Below, one piece after another: positions 52,745-61,161 of a DNA stretch of 61,161 nucleotides. Both the position numbers and the translations under genes were made by a program. Within the stretch, counting starts at the first letter, position 1. Each line of letters begins with the position of its first letter. The stretch comes from Anaerolineaceae bacterium UBA1363 (lineage in GTDB: Bacteria > Chloroflexota > Anaerolineae > Anaerolineales > Anaerolineaceae), in assembly GCA_002306055.1 (NCBI GenBank), contig DBRR01000044.1:1-61161 (forward strand). The letters are read 5' to 3'. The notes under the pieces were generated by a model. The model was not told where the DNA came from. It did not search any database and saw only the letters and a program-made list of their open reading frames with translations.

Positions 52745-53402
52745 TTCCCCTCTTAATAAGATTGTTTTTGTGACTTACTTCCTCTGATTAATCGACAAAA
52801 AATGCCCGCTCCTTGGGCGAGACAAGATGATTGTAGGGATGACACATGTCTCACTCCGACCAAGGGATTGTTTCCCCAATAAATAAAATTGAATGGTTGT
52901 GGGATCTGTGCGGTGGGAGTAAACCCCCACCGTACGAAGTAAACCTAACCGAACGAAATAAATCACCACCGTACGGGTGAGTCTTGGTACATCGCGATTC
53001 GTGTATGTCCTGAATAATAAACTGTTTAAATCAATGTATGCCAATGTAGGGCGAAATTGAGGGCATCGTGAACGATGTGATGTGCGAACGTATCGTGCCC
53101 TCAATTCGCCATTGACGATGACCTAAGTGGCTGGGCTCGTTGATTGTAAATATTCGATGGCGTGTTGGCGGATTGAACCCCACAAAAAGGTATGGGGCAG
53201 CCAGCACAATTTAGGTTCAATTGGTAATACATTCGGTGCGTTCAATCTCGCCCTACAACCGAGTCGAGTTCAAGCAAATGTCGGAGTGAGCCTGCGGAAG
53301 GCGTGTGTAGGAAAAGGCTTTGTGGCAGTCTCATTCCGACCTACGAATCCATTTTAAAAGTGAATTCGATTAACATTTCTGGTGCTTCCAATCTCGCCCT
53401 AC
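52745..53402. other. Non-coding region with dispersed hairpin repeats
   Basis: No gene is supported in about 660 bases. It contains a hairpin GGTGGGAGTAAACCCCCACC (52912-52931) related to the copies at 28607 and 28903. Repeated short phrases include CAATCTCGCCCTACAA (twice, near 53245 and 53388) and CTCACTCCGACC/CTCATTCCGACC. These look like remains of small repeats and not of a gene. Confidence 0.55.
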
Positions 53403-53431
53403 AAAAAACCGGCGAAATATCGCCGGTTTTT
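53403..53431 (-). terminator. Terminator of the opp operon
   Basis: AAAACCGGCGA and TCGCCGGTTTT form an 11-bp stem with loop AATA, with T residues following on the minus strand, 21 bases after the OppC stop. Confidence 0.85.
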
Positions 53432-53451
53432 GTCATATTTCTACTAAACAA

Positions 53452-54498
53452 CTACAACTTGCCCCTCATGCGCGGGTCGAGCACATCCCGCAGCGCATCG
53501 CCCACCAGGTTCCAGCCCATCACAAAAAAGGTTAGGGTCAACCCTGGGTAGACCACAATGTACCAATAGCGATCCAAATTGGTAATCCAATTTCGTGCAA
53601 AGCTGAGGATTTGCCCCCAGTCGGCGTAACCGACTTCGGTACCAATTCCAAGGAAAGAGAGCGCAGCAAAACTCAAGACCACATCGCCAATGCCGAGGCT
53701 TGCCAAGACCAGCGTGGGGAAGATCGCGTTAGGCAGAACGTGTTTAAATAAAATGCGGTTTTTCTTCACACCCGAAACTTTGGCAGCCAGAACAAAATCG
53801 CGTTCCTTGATAGACAGGATGTCGGAACGAATAACGCGAGCGTAACCCATCCAGCCGAAGGTAGTCATGGCAATCAATGGTGGCCACAAACTGCGTCCGA
53901 GAACAGGGGTCAGAACTGCCGAAAAGATCAACGCCATCATGATATAAGGAAGTGTCATGAAAATATCCGTGATCCTCATGATGATGTTATCCACCCAACC
54001 GCCATAATAGCCTGCAATGGAACCCAATACTACGCCAATGATCACCGTCACAGCCACGACCAAGAGACCAGTCTTGAAAGCGGTTCGGGCACCCCAGACA
54101 ATACCATACAAAATGTCATACTGACCCTGCGTGGTTCCCAGCACATGCGTCATTTCGGTTTTACCGGTCAAAGGTTCATACCAAAATGGCAAATCAGGTA
54201 CTTTACGAGTCCACTCTGCTCCAGGACCCCTTGGTTCACCGCTATAGCCATCGCGGGGCATTTTATAGGGGTCTTTATCAACAGGAGGCATGATCGCAGG
54301 AGCAAAAACTGCGATCAGAACAAAAATCAGGATCAAAATAAAACCAATAATAGATGCTGGCGTTTTGAATAAGCCTTTAACAATACGATAGTTATCCGTT
54401 CCCAACGTTTTTTCCAGCCAGGTGATCTTTCGGTCACTAAAGACCTCATCGAGCATACGGTTGTCACCAGTCGGGATCATTTCAGGTTGTTCAGTCAT
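53452..54498 (-). CDS. Oligopeptide ABC transporter permease, OppC/DppC-like
   Basis: A 348-residue permease with the OppC N-terminal helix (IIGFILILIFVLIAVFAPAI, about 50-70) and a long external loop before the five core helices. The EAA loop LAAKVSGVKKNRILFKHVLPN (about 239-259) contacts the ATPases. It ends with GDALRDVLDPRMRGKL, typical for the family. Last gene of the operon, 9 bases after OppB. Confidence 0.93.
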   Translation of the reverse strand: MTEQPEMIPTGDNRMLDEVFSDRKITWLEKTLGTDNYRIVKGLFKTPASIIGFILILIFVLIAVFAPAIMPPVDKDPYKMPRDGYSGEPRGPGAEWTRKVPDLPFWYEPLTGKTEMTHVLGTTQGQYDILYGIVWGARTAFKTGLLVVAVTVIIGVVLGSIAGYYGGWVDNIIMRITDIFMTLPYIMMALIFSAVLTPVLGRSLWPPLIAMTTFGWMGYARVIRSDILSIKERDFVLAAKVSGVKKNRILFKHVLPNAIFPTLVLASLGIGDVVLSFAALSFLGIGTEVGYADWGQILSFARNWITNLDRYWYIVVYPGLTLTFFVMGWNLVGDALRDVLDPRMRGKL

Positions 54499-54507
54499 CT
54501 GGGCTCC

Positions 54508-55572
54508 TTATGCAAGACGGACTCTGGGGTCAATAAAGGCGTAGACTACGTCCACGATCAGATTTGCGATGATCAGGATCGCGCCACTGAAAATTGCCAG
54601 ACCAAGCACTGTGACAACATCCAGTTGAGCAGCAGCATCTGCAGCCGCCTTGCCAATTCCAGGGTAATTGAAGACAGTTTCTGTAAGCACAACACCACCC
54701 AGCAGACCAACGATGCTGGAGCCAGCCATGGTTACGATTGGCAGCATGGCATTTGGTCGGGCGTGTTGATTGATAACGGCGTTTTCGCTCAAACCTTTGG
54801 CGCGCGCGGTTGTGACGTAATCCATGCGCAGTGTCTCGAGCATGGATGAGCGCATCACACGCACATAGGTTGCCCAATTGATATAAGACAAAGTCAAAAT
54901 TGGCATGATCATGTGCCTGAGCGCATCCCAAAATACATCAAAGCGCAGGTTGAGCAAGGCATCTATTGAAAGCAAATGCGTATATTGTTTTAATTCACCT
55001 GAAAAGATAAGCTGGCTAACCCAATCCGACATTTTTCCAGGAAAGAAGATTTGCGGTCCAGCGTAAAGCAGCATCAGCAGCAGCAAACCAAACACGAAAG
55101 ACGGGAAGGATGTGCCAATGATGCTATACACCCTGGCAGCCTGATCGATGAACTTGTTTTGGTTCACCGCAGCTTTCACACCCAGCCAGATACCCACTGA
55201 GAGCATCGGGTAAACAGTCCACAAAGCCAGATCCACCGTGTTCGGGAAGCGATTCCTGACGATATCGATAACATCCTGTGAAGCAGAACGGGAGTAACCA
55301 AAATCGCCAAAGAGAATACCGCCATCACGTTCTCCGGTAACGGGGTCTTTCACACCGACGAGCCATATTCCATATTGCGTCAGGAATGGCTTATCCAGCC
55401 CGTATCGTGTAATAATGCCCTGGATCTGCTTATCATTTTTGGGGAAATCCTTGACATATAGTGCCGATCTTTCGACCGGGCCCAGCAATTGCAGCATGCT
55501 AAAGATGATCAGCGTGACTCCGATCAATAAAATTGGCACCATCAGCAAACGACGAATGATGTAGTTGGTCAT
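54508..55572 (-). CDS. Oligopeptide ABC transporter permease, OppB/DppB-like
   Basis: A 354-residue permease that starts NYIIRRLLMVPILLIGVTLI, as OppB proteins do. It has a longer external part (about 35-125), then helices with the EAA loop TTARAKGLSENAVINQHARPN (about 246-266) and ends VDVVYAFIDPRVRLA. It pairs with OppC to form the channel. It lies 128 bases after the binding-protein gene; that gap holds strong stem-loops. Confidence 0.93.
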   Translation of the reverse strand: MTNYIIRRLLMVPILLIGVTLIIFSMLQLLGPVERSALYVKDFPKNDKQIQGIITRYGLDKPFLTQYGIWLVGVKDPVTGERDGGILFGDFGYSRSASQDVIDIVRNRFPNTVDLALWTVYPMLSVGIWLGVKAAVNQNKFIDQAARVYSIIGTSFPSFVFGLLLLMLLYAGPQIFFPGKMSDWVSQLIFSGELKQYTHLLSIDALLNLRFDVFWDALRHMIMPILTLSYINWATYVRVMRSSMLETLRMDYVTTARAKGLSENAVINQHARPNAMLPIVTMAGSSIVGLLGGVVLTETVFNYPGIGKAAADAAAQLDVVTVLGLAIFSGAILIIANLIVDVVYAFIDPRVRLA

Positions 55573-55598
55573 AAAGTTTCCTCACAGTTCATTTTGCC

Positions 55599-55681
55599 TT
55601 CGGAACAGGCAGAAAATCGTTCAGCTCATTCCGAAGAAAAAATGACTTCGGATCTGCGGGAGCCCCTGAGGGCTCCCGCAG
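55599..55681 (-). promoter_or_regulatory. Two stem-loops between the binding-protein and OppB genes
   Basis: CTGCGGGAGCCC (55654-55665) pairs perfectly with GGGCTCCCGCAG (55670-55681) with a 4-base loop, and CTTCGGAA pairs with TTCCGAAG (about 55599-55636). Neither is followed by a clear T-run. As in the sugar operon, they could raise binding-protein mRNA over permease mRNA. Confidence 0.65.
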
Positions 55682-55700
55682 TTCGAGTCTAAGTTACTGA

Positions 55701-57776
55701 CTACTCAACATAGAAGTTAAAGATCAAAACATCCTGCTGTAAAGCCGGGCGTCCGTAATAGAGACGCAGGGGCTGACCATTACCCTCAGTACAGCCTTCG
55801 GTGCTGAAGCGATCCAAGCCAAGCAAGGATGTATCGACAACGCAAACGGGAATGGGATCGTCATACGCATTGGTCTCAGGGTTGTAAATCGCGATCTCGC
55901 CGACCAGCTGATCCACCTGCGGACGCATGGCGGTATCGACATCGATGATGTCAGCTTCACCAGCCTGAAGCATCGCAAAGCGGGTACCAAATTCAGGTAC
56001 GATCTTAATTGCGACACGTTCAGTCTTGGCGGGTTCGCCCCAATAACCATCGAAAGCGGTCAAAACAATTTCCTCACCAGGTGTCCAGTGATCCAGCTTG
56101 TAGGCACCGGTACCATTGGCTATCTTGCTGAAAGGATCGTCTGCAGAGACCATAGCATAGTAATTCTGCCAGGTATCGCATTCGCCATTCCAACCGCCGT
56201 TTTCAACAACCCATTCCTTGTCCATGATGGAACCCCAGCCTTGGGCAATAGTGGCCAACCAGGGGCCCCAGGCTTGTGCAAGGGTGATGGTGACAGTATT
56301 TGCTTCATCATCGGTAGCGAAGTGAGAGTAAACCGTCTCGCAAGCTGCAACCAGTTTTTCGGGAGGATTGGTGATGAGAGTTTCGCGGCTGTCAGCGGAA
56401 GCGAAGTCATCTACGATACCGGTGATATCATCGATTCCAACACCGAGGATTGGTTCAGCCAGGAGCCACTGCGGTGAGGAGTAGCCACCCTGCAGCAGAC
56501 CGCGGACAAAGGAGTAAACCACATCTGATGGGGTCAAATCGCCACCTTCGTGGAATTTGACACCATCGCGGAGTTTGAAGGTCCATGTAGTGCCATCTTC
56601 GGAGACTTCCCAGGATTCGGCTAATTGACCAACAAATTTATCGGTGGCGATGCCATCATAGAAAACGAGTGTTTCGTAAACATTCTGGATGACTTCACCG
56701 CTGGCGGTATCGTAGCTCAAAGCTGGGTCCAGCGTATCGGCATCACCAATGGTAGCGTTCACGATGGTTGTGGGGTCAGCCCCGCCGTTCTTGGAAATGG
56801 TCTTGTAATCTTCACCCGAGAAAATTGGGTTCATCACACGACCAGATAAGTAGGACTGTTCGTAACCGTGGGCGGTCACCAAGACAACAGGGATACCGAC
56901 AGCCTGATCAAAGTAGAGTTGGTTCATTTGCTGATAGACTGCATGCCGTTCAGCAGGATCGATCAGGCTAACACCTTTATCCAGGAGTGCTTTGAATTGA
57001 GCTCTCAGGTCTTCTGGCAGGTTCTGGCGGGCGCCATAGGTGCCAGTGGTGTAGGGCTGATACCAGTTGTGGGGATCATGAATATCTTCCTGCCAGCCAG
57101 CAACCATGATGGGGAGTTTATGGGCGCGTTGGGCAGCCAGGTAGGCAGGCCAGGGCAGACCAAGTACTTCAATGACAAATTTGTCGTTGATCTCAGCCAG
57201 GTTGTTCTGCAAAATTTCTGCATATGTCTGACGGGTGGCATTACCAGTGTTGTAACCCATCTGAAGTCTGAAACCCATTTCCCAGACATCATCAGGATCT
57301 TCACCAGCGGGGATACCATCTTTATCGACGTCAGCCAGTTTAAATTCTTCAGCAGCCTTTTCGAGGTCAAACGTGAAGTGAGGGGCATCAGGATCGTAAC
57401 CAGGCATACCAACCAAGGCCAGACCAGTGGACTGGATAGCTTCGCCCTGGTAGATTTCGTTAATGACGGCATCCCAATCGAAGGCGTATGCAAAACCGCG
57501 GCGAATGTGGACATCATCGAAGAAGGTTGGCGGAGCGCCATTGCCATCGAGCTTATTCGATCCCAGGTACTGACTCATCGAGACGGGTTCTTCCACCACA
57601 GGTTCCTCGGTGGGTTCTTCTGCCACGGGTTCCTCGGTGGGTTCTTCTGCCACAGGTTCCTCGGTGGGTTCTTCTGCCACTGGGGGCTCAGTAACAACAG
57701 GGGTTGTGGTTTGGCATGCTGAGAGAAGCATGCCGAGAACTAACACTAAAGCAAGTAAAACTGAAAACTTACGCAT
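55701..57776 (-). CDS. Circularly permuted OppA/DppA-like peptide-binding lipoprotein
   Basis: A 691-residue lipoprotein of SBP family 5. Signal peptide with lipobox LLSAC (Cys21) and an acidic linker of three EEPTEEPVA-type repeats (about 34-64) come first. Then the order of the fold is reversed. Residues 66-329 hold what is normally the C-terminal half (FFDDVHIRRGFAYAFDWD, YDPDAPHFTFDLEKA, ending VMNPIFSGEDYKTISK). Residues 333-691 hold the normal N-terminal half (IVNATIGDADTLDPALSYDT, LAESWEVSEDGTTWTFKLRD, FDGYWGEPAKTERV, ending DVLIFNFYVE). In E. coli DppA and OppA the equivalents run the other way. Both halves look complete, so total mature length is normal. Position in an opp operon supports peptide binding. 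Confidence 0.88.
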   Translation of the reverse strand: MRKFSVLLALVLVLGMLLSACQTTTPVVTEPPVAEEPTEEPVAEEPTEEPVAEEPTEEPVVEEPVSMSQYLGSNKLDGNGAPPTFFDDVHIRRGFAYAFDWDAVINEIYQGEAIQSTGLALVGMPGYDPDAPHFTFDLEKAAEEFKLADVDKDGIPAGEDPDDVWEMGFRLQMGYNTGNATRQTYAEILQNNLAEINDKFVIEVLGLPWPAYLAAQRAHKLPIMVAGWQEDIHDPHNWYQPYTTGTYGARQNLPEDLRAQFKALLDKGVSLIDPAERHAVYQQMNQLYFDQAVGIPVVLVTAHGYEQSYLSGRVMNPIFSGEDYKTISKNGGADPTTIVNATIGDADTLDPALSYDTASGEVIQNVYETLVFYDGIATDKFVGQLAESWEVSEDGTTWTFKLRDGVKFHEGGDLTPSDVVYSFVRGLLQGGYSSPQWLLAEPILGVGIDDITGIVDDFASADSRETLITNPPEKLVAACETVYSHFATDDEANTVTITLAQAWGPWLATIAQGWGSIMDKEWVVENGGWNGECDTWQNYYAMVSADDPFSKIANGTGAYKLDHWTPGEEIVLTAFDGYWGEPAKTERVAIKIVPEFGTRFAMLQAGEADIIDVDTAMRPQVDQLVGEIAIYNPETNAYDDPIPVCVVDTSLLGLDRFSTEGCTEGNGQPLRLYYGRPALQQDVLIFNFYVE

Positions 57777-57824
57777 TTTTCTCCTCCTTGAGAGAATGAA
57801 TTTGGATCTATCTACTCAGTTTCG

Positions 57825-58859
57825 TCATTTTAAGATTGAATTTTCCTCAAATGTGACCTCCTTTAAAGGGCTGGGAACCTCGGCCTTAAAACACTCAACA
57901 AAGTGACCCGGCAGGATTTCACGGAATTCCGGCCTACCCTTTTCGCATTCTTCATCCGCCTTGGGGCAGCGTGTTCTAAAACGGCAGCCAGAAGGTGGAT
58001 TTGCAGGCGATGGCACATCGCCTTCCAAGACGATACGCGATCGCTTGCGATAATGCTCAGGATCCGGAACCGGAATGGCTGATAGTAAAGCCTGGGTATA
58101 AGGGTGAAGAGGATTGTTATAAATTTCATTGCGATCTGCCAGTTCAACGATAATGCCGAGGTACATTACCGCGACACGATCACTGATGTGGCGGACCATG
58201 GAAAGGTCATGCGCAATGAACAGATAAGTTAGATTGAGCTCTTTTTGAAGATCTTCGAATAAGTTGATAATCTGCGCCTGGATGGACACATCCAGCGCTG
58301 AGATAGGCTCATCGCAGACGATAAAAGCTGGGTTCAGTGCCAATGCCCGTGCAATGCCAATACGTTGGCGCTGACCGCCAGAAAACTCATGTGGGAAGCG
58401 GTAGATGAAGTCGGGATCCAAGCGAACCAAGCGCATCAACTCTTTAACGCGATTATCGAGTTGTTTACCTGTAGCCATGCCAAATGCTAGAAGCGGTTCG
58501 GAAATGATATCGCGAACAGTCATACGCGGGTTGAGGCTGGCATAAGGGTCCTGAAAGATCATCTGGATTTCTTTGCGCATCAAACGCATTGGTTCTTCTT
58601 TGAGACTAACCAAGTCAATATCTCTGAAGTAAACATGACCGGCGGTGGGCTTGTAGAGCTGTACGATTGCCCGGCCTGTCGTGGTTTTCCCACAACCAGA
58701 TTCCCCTACCAAACCCAAGGTCTCGCCCTTCTTAACCTGGAACGACACCCCGTCCACAGCTTTTACTGACCCAACTTGTCGGCGAATAACACCCCGGTAG
58801 ATAGGGAAATGCACCTTTAGATCTTCTACTCTGATCAATGTTTCTTCGTTATTAGACAT
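57825..58859 (-). CDS. Oligopeptide ABC transporter ATPase, OppF/DppF-like
   Basis: A 344-residue ATPase with Walker A GESGCGKTTTGR (about 48-59), signature LSGGQRQRIGIARAL (about 155-169), Walker B FIVCDEPISALD and the C-terminal oligopeptide-family extension with CRFRTRCPKADEEC (about 302-315), a Cys cluster known to bind iron-sulfur in related proteins. The start at 58859 overlaps the OppD stop by 8 bases, showing coupling. It works as a heterodimer with OppD. Confidence 0.94.
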   Translation of the reverse strand: MSNNEETLIRVEDLKVHFPIYRGVIRRQVGSVKAVDGVSFQVKKGETLGLVGESGCGKTTTGRAIVQLYKPTAGHVYFRDIDLVSLKEEPMRLMRKEIQMIFQDPYASLNPRMTVRDIISEPLLAFGMATGKQLDNRVKELMRLVRLDPDFIYRFPHEFSGGQRQRIGIARALALNPAFIVCDEPISALDVSIQAQIINLFEDLQKELNLTYLFIAHDLSMVRHISDRVAVMYLGIIVELADRNEIYNNPLHPYTQALLSAIPVPDPEHYRKRSRIVLEGDVPSPANPPSGCRFRTRCPKADEECEKGRPEFREILPGHFVECFKAEVPSPLKEVTFEENSILK

Positions 58860-59847
58860 CCCGCACGCTCCCATCTTTAGTGTTCACCCAGCAAGCTACC
58901 CGATGACCCTCCTCGATTTCTATCAACGGTGGGTTGACCAGTCTGCATTTCTCAATCACCCATTTACAACGTGGAGCAAATGGGCAGGAATGAGGTTTCT
59001 TATAAAGCATTGGGGGCATCCCATCAATGGAATACAAGCGTTTGCGTCCTTCACTTTGTATCTGGGGTAAGCTGCCTAATAGACCGATGGTGTAGGGATG
59101 CAATGGGTTACGATACAGATCGTCAATCAGGGAATCTTCGATAATAAAACCGCCATACATTACATTCACGCGATGAGCAACACTGGCGACCACGCCAAGA
59201 TCATGCGTGATCCAGATGATCGCCATACCTACTTCCTCGCGCAATCGGATGACAAGTTCAACGATCTGCGCCTGGATGGTAACGTCCAACGCCGTGGTCG
59301 GCTCATCCGCAATCAGGATCTGCGGAGCACAACTGAGTGCCATGGCGATCATGACACGCTGACGCATACCGCCGGAATATTGATGTGGATAGTCCTTCAA
59401 TCGGTCTGCTGCCCGGGGGATGCCGACCAGCTCAAGTAATTCGATCGATCGATCGCGCGCTTGTTCCTTAGTTAGACCCAGGTGCAGCATCAGCGGTTCC
59501 GCCAACTGCTTCCCGATGGTCATGACCGGATTCAAAGAGGTCATGGGGTCCTGAAAGATCATGGAAATCTGACCACCTCGGACGTGCCGAATTTCCTCAT
59601 TCGACATTTTGAGCAAGTCTTTCCCCTTGAACATGGCTTGCCCAGCCACGATCTTGCCAGGGGGTTGTTGGATCAGTCGGAGGATGGAAAGCATCGTTAC
59701 ACTCTTGCCGCAGCCACTTTCGCCGACAACTCCCAACGTCTCCCCTTCCTTGAGTTTGAAATCGACGCCATTAACAGCATGGACAATCCCTTCCGGGGTG
59801 TTGAACTGCGTTTCCAATCCTTGAACGTTCAGAAGTTCGCCTGTCAT
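58852..59847 (-). CDS. Oligopeptide ABC transporter ATPase, OppD/DppD-like
   Basis: A 331-residue ATPase, first gene of the operon. Walker A is GESGCGKSVT (about 38-47), signature YSGGMRQRVMIAMAL (about 153-167), Walker B ILIADEPTTALD, and the C-terminal Cys motif CPFAPRCKWVIEKC (about 292-305). The ATG at 59847 is used; a TTG directly before it is also in frame. AAGGAA lies upstream. No convincing promoter was found in the short gap to the next gene, so transcription may begin within that gene's 3' end. Confidence 0.94.
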   Translation of the reverse strand: MTGELLNVQGLETQFNTPEGIVHAVNGVDFKLKEGETLGVVGESGCGKSVTMLSILRLIQQPPGKIVAGQAMFKGKDLLKMSNEEIRHVRGGQISMIFQDPMTSLNPVMTIGKQLAEPLMLHLGLTKEQARDRSIELLELVGIPRAADRLKDYPHQYSGGMRQRVMIAMALSCAPQILIADEPTTALDVTIQAQIVELVIRLREEVGMAIIWITHDLGVVASVAHRVNVMYGGFIIEDSLIDDLYRNPLHPYTIGLLGSLPQIQSEGRKRLYSIDGMPPMLYKKPHSCPFAPRCKWVIEKCRLVNPPLIEIEEGHRVACWVNTKDGSVRDV

Positions 59848-59907
59848 CAATTATTCCTTAATCAAACTTTGTTAGGCATCAGCCTGTGAATGTATGACAA
59901 TATCTAA

Positions 59908-60867
59908 TTAGGTTGCTAATGTTGCTGAAAAAATTCTAAGATTAATTATATCATTATTGTAAATGTCAATTCTGGAATTTTGCTTCACCCCAAGGGCGTT
60001 ATCTTGATCACCATTGAATTTCGGCTTTATGATTTCACAGAATGTTGGCTGCGAGTAAACAGTATGGCAGAGCGCCGATTCACCATTAAAGTCAACAAGC
60101 ACCTTCATTACAGACAGATAACCATCCACGTCAACCAATGTCAGGCTACGTTGCTGCAACACGAGGTCATTTAGCGGTCGGACGATGCTTAGGTGCATCT
60201 TTCTAGCTTCCTGTTTGTCAACTTCCTGGTTGTAATAATCTGCGCCGTTTTGCAGAAGTGTATCAATGACAACTATAGGTTTTCTGAACTGCCTGGTCAT
60301 TAATGAATCTCCGGACATTCCCGAGGCTGTCATAATCGCGAGGCAAACGATCAGAGGGAGGAGATTACCAAGTGTGCTCGAAGAGGCTAAACTCTGGTCG
60401 ATGAGCACATTTTCCAGCAACCCACACAACAGACAAGTGATTCCAATGGGAAACAGGCAATAAAACCAACAAACTCCAAGGTTGATCAACTCCTCAAAAT
60501 TGAGGATCGAACCGACCTCAGGGCGGATTCTGTTCAAATACCAGGGCACAAATTTTAGTGGCAAATTGATGACCAAAAAAGTGAATAGGATGGCCAAACC
60601 ACCCCAAATTATTAGTCCTATCATTCCATTTTCGAATTTCGCGGTCAGGTATCCTGCCAGAACTGATGCTGGCAGGCAAATAAGTAGAGCGGGTAGAAAT
60701 TTAAGAAAGGGCAGCGTAGCATGATACCGGGTCAAAATGATGGCATCCATCCCCCAGGCAGCCAGCGAAAAAAACAGTCCGGCAATAAAACCATAACGAA
60801 TGCTGAGGTTACTCCGCTTGCGCGAAAACTCGTTAACTATGCTAAAAGTATATCTCAAAACTAACAA
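59908..60867 (-). CDS. Unrecognised membrane protein with C-terminal soluble domain
   Basis: A 319-residue protein with about six hydrophobic segments in the first 195 residues (IAGLFFSLAAWGMDAIIL, FLPALLICLPASVLAGYL, LIIWGGLAILFTFLVINL, YCLFPIGITCLLCGLL, LLPLIVCLAIMTASGM). A soluble tail of about 120 residues follows with no motif I know. The frame opens with TTG at 60867 and a weak RBS; no ATG lies before residue 40. It precedes oppD by 60 bases on the same strand, but nothing else links it to peptide uptake. Function unknown. Confidence 0.65.
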   Translation of the reverse strand: MLVLRYTFSIVNEFSRKRSNLSIRYGFIAGLFFSLAAWGMDAIILTRYHATLPFLKFLPALLICLPASVLAGYLTAKFENGMIGLIIWGGLAILFTFLVINLPLKFVPWYLNRIRPEVGSILNFEELINLGVCWFYCLFPIGITCLLCGLLENVLIDQSLASSSTLGNLLPLIVCLAIMTASGMSGDSLMTRQFRKPIVVIDTLLQNGADYYNQEVDKQEARKMHLSIVRPLNDLVLQQRSLTLVDVDGYLSVMKVLVDFNGESALCHTVYSQPTFCEIIKPKFNGDQDNALGVKQNSRIDIYNNDIINLRIFSATLAT

Positions 60868-61161
60868 TTGGCAAAATATTTCTTATTTCTTATTTGCCTT
60901 GATAGATTGTGTTATGGGGATTGTGTTATGAGGGAATTGTAGGAAAAGTAAGAAAATCGGGTTGATACCCACAAATTGTAGGGTTGACGCCCGCGTCAAC
61001 CATCATGAGTGACGGACAAATTGTAGGGTTGATGCCTGTGTCAAGACAATAATGGTTTACATGTTATTTAGGGTGATTGTTTACACTTTCATCAAGCAAG
61101 CAGGCTATCTCGGATCATAGGATTATTTTTGAGGATTACCCTGGAAAACGTTGTGTCTGCT
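60868..61161. repeat. Terminal non-coding region with a repeated hairpin
   Basis: ACAAATTGTAGGGTTGA occurs at 60971-60987 and at 61017-61033. The first copy continues into a hairpin GGTTGACGC/GCGTCAACC (60982-61001); in the second the arm is imperfect (GATGCC...GTGTCAAG). No gene is seen up to the window end. Confidence 0.6.

Noticed and set aside
57595..57685. Tandem DNA repeats of about 27 bases that recall a CRISPR array
   Set aside because: There are no unique spacers; the units are in frame and code for the acidic linker of the lipoprotein.
56868..57722. 284-codon plus-strand frame opposite the binding protein
   Set aside because: Its repeated segment is the mirror of the EEPTEEPVA linker; it is an antisense shadow.
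55701..57776. Frameshifted fusion of two different binding proteins as explanation for the odd domain order
   Set aside because: The frame is open without breaks, each half occurs once, and together they make one complete SBP fold; permutation explains it better.

Overview
The window looks like a chromosomal segment of an anaerobic, carbohydrate-fermenting Chloroflexota bacterium, most likely class Anaerolineae. This is inferred from the gene mix and lipoprotein style; no rRNA or marker comparison was possible. Supporting signs are Thr/Pro- or Glu/Pro-rich linkers after lipoprotein signals, several NBR1-type Ig-like lipoproteins, an Agl23-like membrane glycosyltransferase fused to NHL repeats, DUF3795 proteins, CUT1 and Opp ABC importers, and many glycoside hydrolases.

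Layout. 1-4490: an IS remnant, then glnA and glmS, each preceded by a glmS-type self-cleaving ribozyme fold. 4490-7400: a decayed transposase, a T-box leader, thrS and a tRNA-Val. 7400-9340: a repeat-rich spacer with a perfect 35-bp inverted repeat, then a 23S rRNA/tRNA uridine methyltransferase. 9640-11330: a membrane-anchored XRE regulator and a broken large serine recombinase that has landed on the end of a GH1 gene. 11270-24960, all minus strand: a LacI-controlled operon in the order lacI, sugar-binding protein, two permeases, GH94 phosphorylase, xylA, GH3, xylB, GH1. It should import and degrade xylose- and glucose-containing beta-oligosaccharides. The importer ATPase is not in the window.

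25100-31400: DUF3795 protein, phosphoribosyltransferase, PGI/PMI, an Ig-like lipoprotein, hairpin repeats, a beta-propeller-like lipoprotein and a C39-like peptidase with a duplicated tail fragment. 31860-35430: Agl23-NHL fusion. 35550-38650: GH2 plus a GPH-type MFS symporter. 38870-42230: a three-gene NatAB-like ABC exporter. 42310-52750: two more Ig-like lipoproteins, QueG, GH38 alpha-mannosidase, Dus, UMF1-type MFS, a Ddl-like ATP-grasp ligase, a GNAT acetyltransferase and a second DUF3795 protein. 53450-59850, minus strand: an opp operon in the order D-F-A-B-C. 59910-60870: an unrecognised membrane protein.

The two strongest observations are these. (1) A full-length glmS-ribozyme fold sits in the leader of glutamine synthetase, in addition to the expected one before glmS. 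This suggests that GlcN6P controls both the supply and the use of glutamine. (2) The OppA-like binding protein is circularly permuted: the segment that is C-terminal in SBP family 5 comes first after the lipoprotein linker, and the N-terminal segment follows. Several small hairpin-repeat families and decayed mobile elements fill the non-coding gaps.
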